Assembly (NCBI GenBank): GCA_036278935.1
Contig: DASUKA010000005.1
Location: 1-64,000 of the forward strand
Direction of reading: 5' to 3'
From: DASSNR01 sp036278935
Lineage (GTDB): Bacteria > Gemmatimonadota > Gemmatimonadetes > Gemmatimonadales > Gemmatimonadaceae
DNA: 64,000 nt
Part shown: one piece after another, positions 7,863-16,907 of the stretch
Numbering within the stretch: the first letter of the stretch is position 1
How the letters are laid out: each line of letters opens with the position of its first letter
Position numbers and translations under genes: made by a program
The notes under the pieces: model-generated
What the model was told of the DNA's origin: nothing
The model's database searches: none
Seen by the model: the letters and a program-made list of their open reading frames with translations, nothing else

Positions 7863-9257
7863 ATGACCATCGAACGCAACCGGCATCCGTACGCGAACGT
7901 GCTCGAGACCATCGGGTGGACGCCGCTCATCCGGCTGAACAGGGTCACGCGCGGCCTCCGCACGCCGGTCTACGGGAAGGCGGATTTCTTCAATCCCGGC
8001 GGCTCCGTGAAGGACCGCATCGGGCTGCCGATCATCGAGCAGGCCGAGCGTGAAGGCCAGCTCAAGCCCGGCGGCACGATCGTCGAAGGCACGAGCGGGA
8101 ACACCGGCGTGGGCCTCGCCATTGCCGCCGCCCTCAAGGGCTACCGGTGCATCTTCACCATGCCCGACAAGATGTCGCAGGAGAAGGTGCGGCTCCTCAA
8201 GGCATTCGGCGCCGAGGTCATCATCACGCCCACCGCCGTCGCGCCTGATCATCCCGACAACTACGTGATGATGGCCAAGCGCATCGCGCACGAGACGCCC
8301 AACGCCATCCTCGCCAACCAGTTCTACAATTCCGCCAACCCCGAGGCACACTACCGGACGACCGGCCCGGAGCTGTGGGAGCAGAGCGAGGGACGCATCA
8401 CGCACTTCGTGGCCTCCGCCGGCACCGGCGGCACGATCAGCGGCGTGGCGCGCTACCTCAAGGAGAAGAACCCCGCCATCAAGGTGATCGCCGGCGATCC
8501 GGCGGGCTCCATCCTGGCCGAAGCCTGGCGCACCGGCGGCACTCCCCGCAACGATGGCGCGCCGTACAAGGTGGAGGGGATCGGTCAGGACAAGATCCCC
8601 GGCACGCTCGACCTGCGCGCGATCGACGACTACCGCACGGTGAGCGACAAGGACGCCTTCGCGATGGCGCGCCGCCTCACGCGCGAGGAAGGCCTCTTCG
8701 TGGGCGGCTCCGCCGGCCTCATCGCGCACGTCGCCATGCAGGTGGCGCAGGAGATCGACGACCCCGATGCCTTCGTCGTGACCTTCCTCTGCGACACGGG
8801 TGAGCGCTATCTCTCCAAGCTCTACAGCGATGAGTGGATGCGCGAGAACCAGCTCCTGGAGCCCGACCACGTGTCGCTCGCCTATATCCTGGACGCGAAG
8901 CCGCAGCCCGCACCATCCGTCGTGAGCACTGCCCCGGGCGCGAGCGTGCGCCAGGCACTCCGGCTCATGAATCTGCACGATGTTTCACAGCTCCCGGTCA
9001 TGGAGGGTGCCGACTGCGTGGGCTCGGTGACCGAGGGCGGCCTCTCCGCCAGAGCGATCGAGAACACCAAGCTGCTCGATGCCACCGTAGGCGACGTCAT
9101 GGATCCGCCCTTCCCGGTGATCGATGGCGCCCAGCCCGTGGAGAGCGCCGTGAAGGTGCTTTCCAAGTCGAACCCCGCCGTCCTCGTCCGCACGAACGGC
9201 TCGATCGCCGGAATCGTGACACGCTCGGATGTGCTGCAATATTTGATGGCGCGATGA
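7863..9257 (+). CDS. cbs: Cystathionine beta-synthase with C-terminal CBS-domain pair
   Basis: 464 aa. Fold-type II PLP enzyme: the Schiff-base lysine is in NPGGSVKDR (~residue 49), the phosphate loop in GTGGT (~185), and the substrate loop in EGTSGNTGVG. Residues ~345-464 form two CBS motifs (LPVMEGADCVGSVTE; IAGIVTRSDVLQYL). Catalyses serine + homocysteine to cystathionine (or the O-acetylserine sulfhydrylase-like reaction; the tandem CBS domains favour cystathionine synthase). The stop overlaps the putative ATG of the penicillin acylase gene (ATGA), implying translational coupling. Confidence 0.9.
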   Translation: MTIERNRHPYANVLETIGWTPLIRLNRVTRGLRTPVYGKADFFNPGGSVKDRIGLPIIEQAEREGQLKPGGTIVEGTSGNTGVGLAIAAALKGYRCIFTMPDKMSQEKVRLLKAFGAEVIITPTAVAPDHPDNYVMMAKRIAHETPNAILANQFYNSANPEAHYRTTGPELWEQSEGRITHFVASAGTGGTISGVARYLKEKNPAIKVIAGDPAGSILAEAWRTGGTPRNDGAPYKVEGIGQDKIPGTLDLRAIDDYRTVSDKDAFAMARRLTREEGLFVGGSAGLIAHVAMQVAQEIDDPDAFVVTFLCDTGERYLSKLYSDEWMRENQLLEPDHVSLAYILDAKPQPAPSVVSTAPGASVRQALRLMNLHDVSQLPVMEGADCVGSVTEGGLSARAIENTKLLDATVGDVMDPPFPVIDGAQPVESAVKVLSKSNPAVLVRTNGSIAGIVTRSDVLQYLMAR

Positions 9258-11845
9258 GACAAGGGCAGAGAGGAGAAAAGAGAAAGGAGAGAGGAGACCA
9301 GCTCCTGAGAGACAGCGCCCTTCCTCGAGGTCGTTCCTCCTTTCCCCTTTCTCCTCTCTCCTCTCTGCTCTCCCTGGTCCTCCTCGCCGCTACCCTCTAC
9401 GCCGGCTTCAGCTCCATCGGGCCGCTGCCGCCGCTCGGCCCGTTTCTCGACCCGGCGAACGGGGTCTGGGCAGTGGCGAGTGCCGCCGAGCTTCCCCCAT
9501 CGGCCGCAGGACGCGTTGCGGGACTGCGCGGAACCGTGCGCGTGCTCTACGACCAGCGTGGGGTGCCGCACATCTTCGCCACCAGCGAGGACGACGTCTA
9601 CCGCGCGCTCGGCTACGTGGTGGCGCGCGACCGCCTCTTTCAACTCGAGATGCAGGCGCGCGCGGGAGCGGGGACGCTCACCGAATTGCTCGGCGCCCGG
9701 GCGCTCGAACCGGATCGCGAGACGCGCGCGCTCGGGATGCCGAGGGCCGCGGAGCGCAAGCTCGCGGCCATGGATACCACGTCCGCCGGTTACCGCGCCA
9801 TACGCGCGTACGCCGATGGCGTGAATGCGTGGATCGCGCAGAGTGGGAAGCGGCATCTCCCCATCGAGTACCGCCTGCTCGGCACACACCCCATGCACTG
9901 GAAGCCGATCGATAGCATTCATCTGCTCGACCGCATGGGATTCACGCTTTCATACGATCCTGAAGAGTTGGCGCATCTGCGCATCCAGGCGCTGGTGGGG
10001 CGCGCCGCCGCGGATGCGCTCCTGCCCATAGACAGTCCCATCCAACAACCCATCCAGCCGAACGGACACGCGGGTGCGCGCGACGAGTTCTCGCCGCTCG
10101 CGCCGCCCGGCGCACCCGACCCTGGCGCGCTTCGCGAAGCACGCGCGCTGGAGCGGTCTACCGCCGCGCTCGCAGCGAGTACGCGCCCCGCGAGCGGCGA
10201 CGTGCTCGGCAGCAACAACTGGGCGGTGGCACCGCGCCGCACCAGGGATGGCTACGCGCTCCTGGCCGGCGACCCGCATCTCGAGCTCACGCTCCCCTCC
10301 ATCTGGTATGAGGCGCAGGTCGTGGTGCCGGGTCGGCTGGATGTCTACGGCGTCACGATTCCCGGAGCGCCCGCCATCATCCTCGGCTTCAACCGCAACG
10401 TCGCCTGGAGCTTCACCAACACCGGCGCCGACGTGCTCGACTTCTACACGGAGACGGTGGACGACTCGCTGCACCCGAGCCGCTACCGGCTGGATGGCAC
10501 GTGGCGCCCGGTCGATCGGCGCATCGAGCGCTACCGTTCTCCGAGTGGCGCGCTGATCGCGACGGACACCGTGTATTACACGCACCGCGGACCGATGCGG
10601 CGCGTTGGCGGACGGTGGCTCTCCATGCGCTGGACCGTGCTCGATCTCTCCTCGGAGATCGATGGCTTCATCCGCGCCGCGCACACGACCACCGCACAGG
10701 GCTGGCTCGCGGCGATGGACGGCTACGTGGCGCCTGCGCAGAACATGATCGTCGCCGATCGTGCCGGCACGATCGCCATCCGCTCCACCGGCCGCTTCCC
10801 GATCCGGCCCGGCAACGGGCGCGGCGACATCATCCGCCGCGGTGATACGAGTGGGAGCGACTGGGTGGGCAGCTGGCCGGTGGCGCGCTACCCGTTCGCG
10901 ATGAATCCGGCGCAGGGCTTTCTGGCCTCCGACAACCAGCAGCCCATCGATCCCGCGGTCGACTCGTCGTATCTCGGCGCGGGCTGGCCGCCGCCATGGC
11001 GCGCCATCCGCATCAACACGCTGCTCGCCGCCGACTCCGCCGTCACGCCGGACGACATGCGGCGCTTCCAGACCGATCCCGGCAGTGCACGCGCCGACCG
11101 CTTCGTGCCTGCGCTGCTCGCGGCGGCACGGCACGCGCTGTCCGCATCCCCGCGCGCGAGCGCCTCGCGCGACAGCGTGCTCCGCCAGGCCGCGCACCTG
11201 CTCGCGCAGTGGGATCGCCGCTACACGCGGGACAATCAGCGCGCCATCCTGTTCGAGTTCGCGATGGACGAGATCGAGCATCGCACATGGGACGAGCTCA
11301 TCCCGCCGCACGGGTCAGCGCCGGTCGCCCGACCCGGCGAGTCGGTGCTGGCGGAATTGCTGGCCTACCCGAACAGCGTCTGGTGGGACGATCACCGCAC
11401 GAGCGGCGTGGAGCATCGGGATGACATCCTCGCCGCGAGTCTGGAGACCGCGCTGCGGCGCGCCGAGCGCGAGTACGGGGCGCCCGATTCCGGCGGCTGG
11501 CGATGGAGCGAGATCCAGCAAGCGAACATCTACCATCTGCTGCGCATTCCGGCGTTCTCGGCGCTCGCGCTGCCCGTGCAGGGCGGGCCATCCACGCTCA
11601 GCCCATCGTCGGGCGAGGGGCGGTTCGGGCCGAGCTGGCGCATGGTGGTCGAGATGGCACCCACGGTGCGGGCATGGACCATCTATCCCGGTGGACAGTC
11701 GGGAAATCCGGTAAGCTCGCGCTACCGCGACCGTATTTCCCAGTGGCTGGCTGGCGAGCTGGACTCCGCGCTGGTGCCGCACCGCCCGGCCGATCTCCCG
11801 CGCTCGGATGTGCGCTCCACGCTCACGCTGAGCCCCGCGCGATGA
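9254..11845 (+). CDS. Penicillin acylase family protein (N-terminal nucleophile hydrolase)
   Basis: 863 aa from the ATG at 9254, the only ATG before the conserved region, overlapping the cbs stop by ATGA. Exported precursor with self-cleavage: the nucleophile is Ser320 in GSNNWAV, which would become residue 1 of the beta chain. The A-chain has the usual VLYDQRGVPHIFATSEDDVYRALGYVVARDRLFQLE. The beta chain has GDPHLELTLPSIWYEAQV and FNRNVAWSFTNTGAD. Periplasmic amidase acting on acylated substrates such as penicillins or acyl-homoserine lactones; which one cannot be told. Oddity: the first ~38 residues are translated from inverted-repeat copy 3, and the hydrophobic signal segment begins only inside the right arm of that repeat. 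Confidence 0.9.
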   Translation: MRQGQRGEKRKERGDQLLRDSALPRGRSSFPLSPLSSLLSLVLLAATLYAGFSSIGPLPPLGPFLDPANGVWAVASAAELPPSAAGRVAGLRGTVRVLYDQRGVPHIFATSEDDVYRALGYVVARDRLFQLEMQARAGAGTLTELLGARALEPDRETRALGMPRAAERKLAAMDTTSAGYRAIRAYADGVNAWIAQSGKRHLPIEYRLLGTHPMHWKPIDSIHLLDRMGFTLSYDPEELAHLRIQALVGRAAADALLPIDSPIQQPIQPNGHAGARDEFSPLAPPGAPDPGALREARALERSTAALAASTRPASGDVLGSNNWAVAPRRTRDGYALLAGDPHLELTLPSIWYEAQVVVPGRLDVYGVTIPGAPAIILGFNRNVAWSFTNTGADVLDFYTETVDDSLHPSRYRLDGTWRPVDRRIERYRSPSGALIATDTVYYTHRGPMRRVGGRWLSMRWTVLDLSSEIDGFIRAAHTTTAQGWLAAMDGYVAPAQNMIVADRAGTIAIRSTGRFPIRPGNGRGDIIRRGDTSGSDWVGSWPVARYPFAMNPAQGFLASDNQQPIDPAVDSSYLGAGWPPPWRAIRINTLLAADSAVTPDDMRRFQTDPGSARADRFVPALLAAARHALSASPRASASRDSVLRQAAHLLAQWDRRYTRDNQRAILFEFAMDEIEHRTWDELIPPHGSAPVARPGESVLAELLAYPNSVWWDDHRTSGVEHRDDILAASLETALRRAEREYGAPDSGGWRWSEIQQANIYHLLRIPAFSALALPVQGGPSTLSPSSGEGRFGPSWRMVVEMAPTVRAWTIYPGGQSGNPVSSRYRDRISQWLAGELDSALVPHRPADLPRSDVRSTLTLSPAR
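9266..9369. repeat. Modular inverted repeat, copy 3, inside the penicillin acylase 5' end
   Basis: Left CAGAGAGGAGAAAAGAGAAA onward from 9266; right arm of the complementary CTCCTTTCCCCTTTCTCC / CTCTCTG type ending near 9367. The arms match imperfectly. The interior contains CAGCTCCTGAGAGACAGCGCCC, similar to the interior of the copy at 20214-20318. Confidence 0.8.
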
Positions 11846-11870
11846 TGGATCGCCGCGCCACGCCGCAACT

Positions 11871-12242
11871 ATGATCGCGCGTCTGTTGCTGCGCGTGATC
11901 CTGCTCGCTGCGGCGTTCGCGCTCGCCACCGCGTGGTTCGGGTGGTGGGCGGTGCCACTCGTCGCCTTCGCGTGGGGCGTGATGGCGCTCGCCGTCACGC
12001 GTGCCGCGCTCATCGCCGCCGTGAGCGCCGCACTCGGCTGGCTCGCGCTGCTGTTCTGGACCACGATGCAGGGACCGGTGTCGGCGCTCGCGCATCTCCT
12101 GGCGTCCACGATGCACGTGCCGAGCGTGGCGCTCGTTCTTGTGACGCTGATCTTTCCCGCGGTGCTCGCGTGGAGTGCGGCGAGTCTGGCGGCGGCAGCT
12201 CGCGTGGTCGTTGGTGTTGCTACGCGCGCCATCGATTCGTGA
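11871..12242 (+). CDS. Small integral membrane protein, unknown function
   Basis: 123 aa, almost wholly hydrophobic with about four membrane-spanning stretches (LLLRVILLAAAFALATAWF, WWAVPLVAFAWGVMALAV, ALIAAVSAALGWLALLFW, SVALVLVTLIFPAVLAWSAAS). It starts 25 nt after the penicillin acylase stop and is probably in the same transcript. No family recognised. A strong GC hairpin follows its stop. Confidence 0.6.
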   Translation: MIARLLLRVILLAAAFALATAWFGWWAVPLVAFAWGVMALAVTRAALIAAVSAALGWLALLFWTTMQGPVSALAHLLASTMHVPSVALVLVTLIFPAVLAWSAASLAAAARVVVGVATRAIDS

Positions 12243-12290
12243 GCTGTGCCACCGCGCGGTTGGGCGGCGGTGCTCGGTGGTTCTCCAGAT

Positions 12291-12316
12291 CGGGCGGTTC
12301 TCGCGCGAACCGCCCG
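12291..12316 (+). terminator. Probable transcription terminator hairpin without T-run
   Basis: Perfect 10-bp stem CGGGCGGTTC (12291-12300) / GAACCGCCCG (12307-12316) with a 6-nt loop, 49 nt past the membrane protein stop. The stem resembles the one ending tRNA-Phe, but no T-tract follows. Confidence 0.5.
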
Positions 12317-12334
12317 GTCTGCGTTCGCGCGTAG

Positions 12335-12363
12335 TTGACGATGGTGCAGCCTGCTTCCATACT
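12335..12363 (+). promoter_or_regulatory. Candidate promoter upstream of the aquaporin gene
   Basis: TTGACG (12335-12340), 17-bp spacer, CATACT (12358-12363). The -10 is identical to the candidate upstream of fae. The leader to the ATG at 12522 would be about 150 nt and has no other gene. Confidence 0.38.
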
Positions 12364-12521
12364 GGACGCGCAACGCGGTTGAGTGAGATGCTGATTCTGC
12401 TTCCCCTGCATCGTCACGCCTCGCCTGGTTGGCTGAAGGCGCATGAATGTGCTTGTTTGCGCGCCGTGAACCGCCGTCCTCACGACGTGGAGTTCGTTCC
12501 TCAACCCCAATCCATCCAGCC

Positions 12522-13181
12522 ATGCGCAAATACCTCACGGAATTCATCGGCACCTTCTTCCTGGTGCTCACCGTCATTCTGAGCGTGCATTACAGCGCCG
12601 CCATTGCGGGTCTGGCCATCGGGTCGATTCTGATGGTGATGGTGTACATGGGGGGCCCGATCTCGGGCGGGCATTACAACCCCGGCATCTCGTTGGGTGT
12701 GGCGTTGCGAGGGAAGCTGTCGTTCGGGGAGATGATCGCCTACTGGATCACACAGTGCGTGGGCGCGATCTGCGCGGGATTGATCGGCTGGCTGCTGGTG
12801 GGGCATCCCTCTGCCCCGGGCGTTGGGGCGTTCACCGGAATCGGCATCGTGCGGGCACTCGTGGCGGAGTTCGTCTTCTCGTTCGCGCTGGTGCTTACCG
12901 TGCTCACCACCGCGACATCGGCCCGGACGGCCGGCAACAGCTATTTCGGGCTCGCCATTGGATTCACGGTGGGCGCCGGCGTCTTTGCCGTGGGCGCGCT
13001 CACGGGCGCGGCGTTCAACAGCGCCGTCGGACTGGGCGTCTGCTTCTTCGGCCTGTCCGCCTGGGCGAACTTCTGGGTGTACATCGTGGCCAACCTTGTG
13101 GGCGGCATCGTGGCCGCCGGCGCGTTCAGGATCATGAGCCCCGAAGATCACACCGCACCGGTAGCGGGCGCACCCACCTGA
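12522..13181 (+). CDS. Aquaporin/MIP family channel with non-canonical NPA boxes
   Basis: 219 aa from the ATG at 12522 (the in-frame start at 12447 adds a non-conserved tail). Six membrane segments with the inverted-repeat MIP topology. The first half-helix reads SGGHYNPGISLG (NPG for NPA), the second GAAFNSAVGLG (NSA for NPA). The Arg that normally follows the second NPA and forms the ar/R filter is missing (Val-Gly instead). Water or small neutral solute conduction is therefore uncertain; gas or another small solute is possible. It stands alone between a membrane protein gene and a serine hydrolase gene. Confidence 0.85.
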   Translation: MRKYLTEFIGTFFLVLTVILSVHYSAAIAGLAIGSILMVMVYMGGPISGGHYNPGISLGVALRGKLSFGEMIAYWITQCVGAICAGLIGWLLVGHPSAPGVGAFTGIGIVRALVAEFVFSFALVLTVLTTATSARTAGNSYFGLAIGFTVGAGVFAVGALTGAAFNSAVGLGVCFFGLSAWANFWVYIVANLVGGIVAAGAFRIMSPEDHTAPVAGAPT

Positions 13182-13273
13182 CCACCGCTCGCTGCATGAC
13201 GGATCATGGGCGCGACGCCACGCGGCGCCGCGCCAGCGCCGGCGTGCCCTGAACGCTTCACCGACGGAGATAG

Positions 13274-14716
13274 ATGCACACCTCGTTGGCAGCCCATCGC
13301 CTTGCGGCCATTGGTATGCTTGTGGCCGCGATATCCACCACCCTGGGCGCCTGCTCGGCCCAGCAACCAACGCGCGCCACGTTTGATTCGATTGGCGCTC
13401 AGGCGTTGGGCACCGGTCTGGCACCGGGCTTCTCCATGGCCATCGTGCACGACGGGGCGGTCGTCTACACGCGCGGCTTCGGCCTGGCCGACATGCAGCA
13501 ACAGACCGCCGTCACTCCGCAGACGCGGTTCGCCATCGGTTCGGTGAGCAAGCAGCTCGCGGCGGTCTCGGTCCTCTGGCTCGCCGAGCACGGAAAGCTC
13601 TCGCTCGGCAATCGGCTTTCCAGGTATCTCCCCAGGATGCCGAGCGCGCGCCGCATCACCGTGCGCGAGCTGCTCAACCAGACGTCGGGGCTGCACAATT
13701 TTCCGCGCACCACCGAGCACGACTGGCCCACGCAGGGGACGATCGCGCCGAGTGCCCTCTTTGCCATCCTGCAGACCGACACACCGGACTTCGCGCCCGG
13801 CACCCGGTGGGAGTATAGCAACACGAACTATGCGACGCTCGCCTTCATCGTATCGAAGGTGAGCGGGATGCCGTACACCGGGTTTCTGCAGCGGCACATC
13901 TTCGAGCCGCTCCACATGAGCGCCAGCGGCGCGGGCTTCGCGGCGCAGAGTGGAACGGCCACGCCGTACAGCGGTGCCGCGCCGTTCACGAAACAGCACG
14001 CCGTGAGCCTGGATCTGTTCTACGGCGCGGGCGGCATCGTCTCCACGGCGCCCGACCTGGCGCGGTGGGATGTGGCGCTCATGCACCGCACGCTGCTCGA
14101 TGCGCGCTCGATGCACGACCTCTGGACGGCTGGACAGCTCGCCAATGGCACGCGGGTGAACTATGCGATGGGCTTCGTGCCGGCCACGCTCGAGGGACAT
14201 CGCGAGGTGTGGCACAACGGTCTCGCGCCTGGCGCAGGCGGCTATTGTTTCAACGCGATCTTCCCCGACGACGGCCTGGCGGTGATCGTCCTGAGTAACG
14301 GCGCCAACTTTACCGGGGTCCCCGAGCGGATGACGCGCCAGGTGCTCGAGGCATTCTTCCCCAGCGCCCGGGCGGCGCAACGGGCCTTCACGCCGGCGGC
14401 CGGCGAGGACACGGTCATCACAACGCGCGCCAGGGAGTGGTTGCACCGCTTGCAGACCGGCGACGTCGACCGCTCGCAGCTCACCCCGCAAGCGAATACC
14501 GCCTTCACCCCGGCGGTCCTCGCCCAGGCGAAGCAGCAGTTCTCGGCATTGGGTGCGCCCACCGCGTTCCAGTACGCGGGGAAAACGGTGAACGGGGCGT
14601 ATTCGCAGTACCGCTACCGCGTCACCGTCGCCAGCGGCGCGCAGCAGTGGCTGTTCACGCTCGACGCGCACGGCAAGATCGCGGGGCTGCGGCTGGTGCC
14701 GTGGCCATCGAGCTGA
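13274..14716 (+). CDS. Serine hydrolase, class C beta-lactamase / DD-peptidase family, lipoprotein
   Basis: 480 aa. Lipobox TLGAC near residue 27, so membrane-anchored in the periplasm. Catalytic SxxK in GSVSKQLA (~residue 94), YSN as the second motif (EYSNTNY, ~180), and HNG in the third (VWHNGLAPG, ~318) where class C enzymes have KTG. The C-terminal ~120 residues form an extra beta-rich domain (AFTPAAGEDTVITTRAREWL...YRYRVTVASGAQQWLFTLD) of the type found in esterase or D-aminopeptidase relatives. Beta-lactam hydrolysis is possible but not established; esterase/peptidase is equally likely. Confidence 0.88.
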   Translation: MHTSLAAHRLAAIGMLVAAISTTLGACSAQQPTRATFDSIGAQALGTGLAPGFSMAIVHDGAVVYTRGFGLADMQQQTAVTPQTRFAIGSVSKQLAAVSVLWLAEHGKLSLGNRLSRYLPRMPSARRITVRELLNQTSGLHNFPRTTEHDWPTQGTIAPSALFAILQTDTPDFAPGTRWEYSNTNYATLAFIVSKVSGMPYTGFLQRHIFEPLHMSASGAGFAAQSGTATPYSGAAPFTKQHAVSLDLFYGAGGIVSTAPDLARWDVALMHRTLLDARSMHDLWTAGQLANGTRVNYAMGFVPATLEGHREVWHNGLAPGAGGYCFNAIFPDDGLAVIVLSNGANFTGVPERMTRQVLEAFFPSARAAQRAFTPAAGEDTVITTRAREWLHRLQTGDVDRSQLTPQANTAFTPAVLAQAKQQFSALGAPTAFQYAGKTVNGAYSQYRYRVTVASGAQQWLFTLDAHGKIAGLRLVPWPSS

Positions 14717-14767
14717 GCAGCCGCTCGCGTACCACCCGTCGCTATCTTCCGGAAGAGGCGCCACCTG

Positions 14768-15637
14768 ATGATGAACACGAGCAGCACCACTCAGCCGATT
14801 CGCACGCGCCCATCCGAGCGCCAGCCCGCCCGCACGCGGCTGCTCGAGCTATTGCGCGCCGGAAACGTGGTGGTGCTCTCCGGAGCAGGGCTGTCCACCG
14901 AGTCGGGCATTCCCGACTATCGCACGCCTGATGGCAAACGCCGAGTCGCACCCATGACCTACACACACTTCGTGGGCGCGGCAGCCAACCGGCAGCGCTA
15001 CTGGGCGCGCAGCTTCGCGGGCTGGCGGCGCTTCGCCGCGGCCCGCCCCAACAGCGGCCACGTCGCCGTCACGGCGCTGCAGCATCGCGGACTCCTGCGT
15101 GCCATCATCACGCAGAACGTCGATGGCCTGCACCAGCGCTCCGGGGCGCGCGATGTGATCGAGCTGCACGGAACGCTCTCGCGCGTGGTGTGCCTGAGCT
15201 GCGGCGACGCGTGCACGCGCGCGGAGCTCGACCGCCGGCTGCGCCTGGCCAACCCCGGCTTTGCGGCCACCGCGACCGAGTTGCGCCCTGACGGTGACGT
15301 GGTGCTCGCGGAGAGCGCCGTCCGCTCGTTCCGCGTGGCCCGCTGCCGCATGTGCGGCTCCGATCTCCTCAAGCCGGATGTCGTCTTCTTCGGGGAAACG
15401 GTGCCGAAGCCCATTGTACAGCACTGCTTTGCGGAGGTGGAGCAGTCGTCCGGGCTGCTCGTGCTGGGATCATCGCTGCAGGTGATGTCCGGCTACCGCT
15501 TCGTGCTGCGCGCCGCGGCGCTCGGGCTCCCCGTGGCGATCGTGACCCATGGCGTGACGCGCGGGGACGCGGAGGCGACGATCCGCATCGACGCTCCGCT
15601 CGGCGAGATGCTCACCAGCGTCACGGCCGAGCTCTGA
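14768..15637 (+). CDS. NAD-dependent protein deacetylase/ADP-ribosyl-lyase, Sir2 family
   Basis: 289 aa. Sirtuin motifs in order: GAGLSTESGIPDYR (NAD loop, ~38-51), TQNVDGLHQRSG with catalytic ELHG (~115-135), two zinc pairs CLSC and CRMC (~143 and ~196), KPDVVFFGE (~206), GSSLQV (~235). The sequence is of the SIRT4-like class II type, with a short N-terminus and an insert between the zinc pairs. Removes acyl groups from lysines using NAD. ATG at 14768 chosen; the next Met follows at once. Convergent with the ADH gene. Confidence 0.93.
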   Translation: MMNTSSTTQPIRTRPSERQPARTRLLELLRAGNVVVLSGAGLSTESGIPDYRTPDGKRRVAPMTYTHFVGAAANRQRYWARSFAGWRRFAAARPNSGHVAVTALQHRGLLRAIITQNVDGLHQRSGARDVIELHGTLSRVVCLSCGDACTRAELDRRLRLANPGFAATATELRPDGDVVLAESAVRSFRVARCRMCGSDLLKPDVVFFGETVPKPIVQHCFAEVEQSSGLLVLGSSLQVMSGYRFVLRAAALGLPVAIVTHGVTRGDAEATIRIDAPLGEMLTSVTAEL

Positions 15638-15658
15638 CGCGAGTGGCGGGCGGATTTA

Positions 15659-15675
15659 CCACGGAGACACAGAGG
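15659..15675. repeat. Half-copy of a widespread bacterial dispersed repeat
   Basis: CCACGGAGACACAGAGG between the sirtuin and ADH genes. This motif, usually as an inverted pair, is scattered in many high-GC environmental genomes (from memory). Only one arm is present here. Confidence 0.5.
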
Positions 15676-15690
15676 CCGCGGACTTCCCGC

Positions 15691-16791
15691 TTACGACCAG
15701 TCGATCACTTCCTTGATCGCATCCGGGTGGTGCTCGGTGAGTGGTTCAAGGAAGCGGCTCACGGGGTAGTGCTGCGTGATGAGCGCGGCCACCTGGCTCC
15801 CCCAGCGCTGCGTGGCGCTGGTCAGGTCATTCACGCCCATCTGGAAGTGCCCGCGCGCCGCGTTCACGCTCCCCACCATCGCCAGGTTCCGCAGCACGAG
15901 CTGACGCATGAGCGACGCGCCGTGCACCTCGATCGGCCGGTCGCCGCACGCGATGCCCGTGAGAACATAGACGCCGTTCAACGCCAGCGCGTCGAGCAGG
16001 TTGAATTCGAGCGACGCGATGCCGGTGGCTTCGAGGATGAGATCCATCCCGCCCACGCTGTCGTCGATCCGGTCGGCCGCCACCTGCCGCCCGTCCAGGT
16101 AGTGCCCACCAATCGCCTCCAGCCAGTGCGGGCGCGCACTCGCCGCATCCACCACGTCCAATCCATACACCTCGGCGCCACGCAGCCGCAGCGCCATCGC
16201 GCCGAGCAGCCCGATGGGCCCCAGGCCGGCCACCAGGCACCGCCGGCCGGAGAGCCATTCCGGCGTGACGGCCGCATCGGGGCGGCGCGCGGCGGCGTGC
16301 AGCGCTTCATCGATCGCCTTCTCCACCACAGAGAGCGGCTCCGCCAGCACGCCGACGTCGGCCAGCTCGGGCGGAATGCGCACGATGTAGTCCTCCGCGT
16401 CCACCACAAATTCCGCCTGATAGCCGTCGCGTCCCCAGATGCCGCGCTCGGAGTACTCGCCGGTCTGGCACATGTCGGAGCGGTTCACGCCGCAACTCAG
16501 GCAGTGGCCGCACCCGCGCCGCACGGTGAAGGCGGCAAAGTCGCCTGGCGCCACCCGCGTGACCGCTGAGCCGACCTCCACCACCTGCCCCATCATCTCG
16601 TGCCCGATCACGAGATCCTGCTGGCCGGCCGGCGCCCTGGACCGCCCGCCGCGCGCCTCTTCACGGTCGGTACCGCAGATCCCCACGCGCACCGTGCGCA
16701 GCTTCACATCGTGCGGCGTAGTGATGGTCGGCTCCGGCCGATCCACCAGCCGCACTGTCGTCGTTCCAGGGATCACCGCAATGGCTTTCAT
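15691..16791 (-). CDS. Zinc-dependent alcohol dehydrogenase of the glucose 1-dehydrogenase type
   Basis: 366 aa. MDR fold: catalytic-zinc Cys in GICGTD and GHE in VIGHEMMGQV; structural-zinc cysteines in RGCGHCLSCGVNRSDMC; Rossmann GLGPIGLLG at about 195. The C-terminal part (LEFNLLDALALNGVYVLTGI) matches the glucose dehydrogenase C-terminal type rather than ordinary ADHs. Likely NAD(P)-dependent oxidation of an aldose (glucose to gluconolactone) in the cytoplasm; the exact sugar cannot be told. Divergent from the PPC-domain gene. Confidence 0.86.
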   Translation of the reverse strand: MKAIAVIPGTTTVRLVDRPEPTITTPHDVKLRTVRVGICGTDREEARGGRSRAPAGQQDLVIGHEMMGQVVEVGSAVTRVAPGDFAAFTVRRGCGHCLSCGVNRSDMCQTGEYSERGIWGRDGYQAEFVVDAEDYIVRIPPELADVGVLAEPLSVVEKAIDEALHAAARRPDAAVTPEWLSGRRCLVAGLGPIGLLGAMALRLRGAEVYGLDVVDAASARPHWLEAIGGHYLDGRQVAADRIDDSVGGMDLILEATGIASLEFNLLDALALNGVYVLTGIACGDRPIEVHGASLMRQLVLRNLAMVGSVNAARGHFQMGVNDLTSATQRWGSQVAALITQHYPVSRFLEPLTEHHPDAIKEVIDWS

Positions 16792-16907
16792 CTCTCTCCT
16801 CTGGGTCTTTCGTCACATGGGCTCGGCACGCGGCACGCGCGTGGGGCACGCCGCGCGGAACTTAGCGCGCGGTGATCGGGCGCGCACGCAGTGTGCCGTA
16901 GCCTTCC

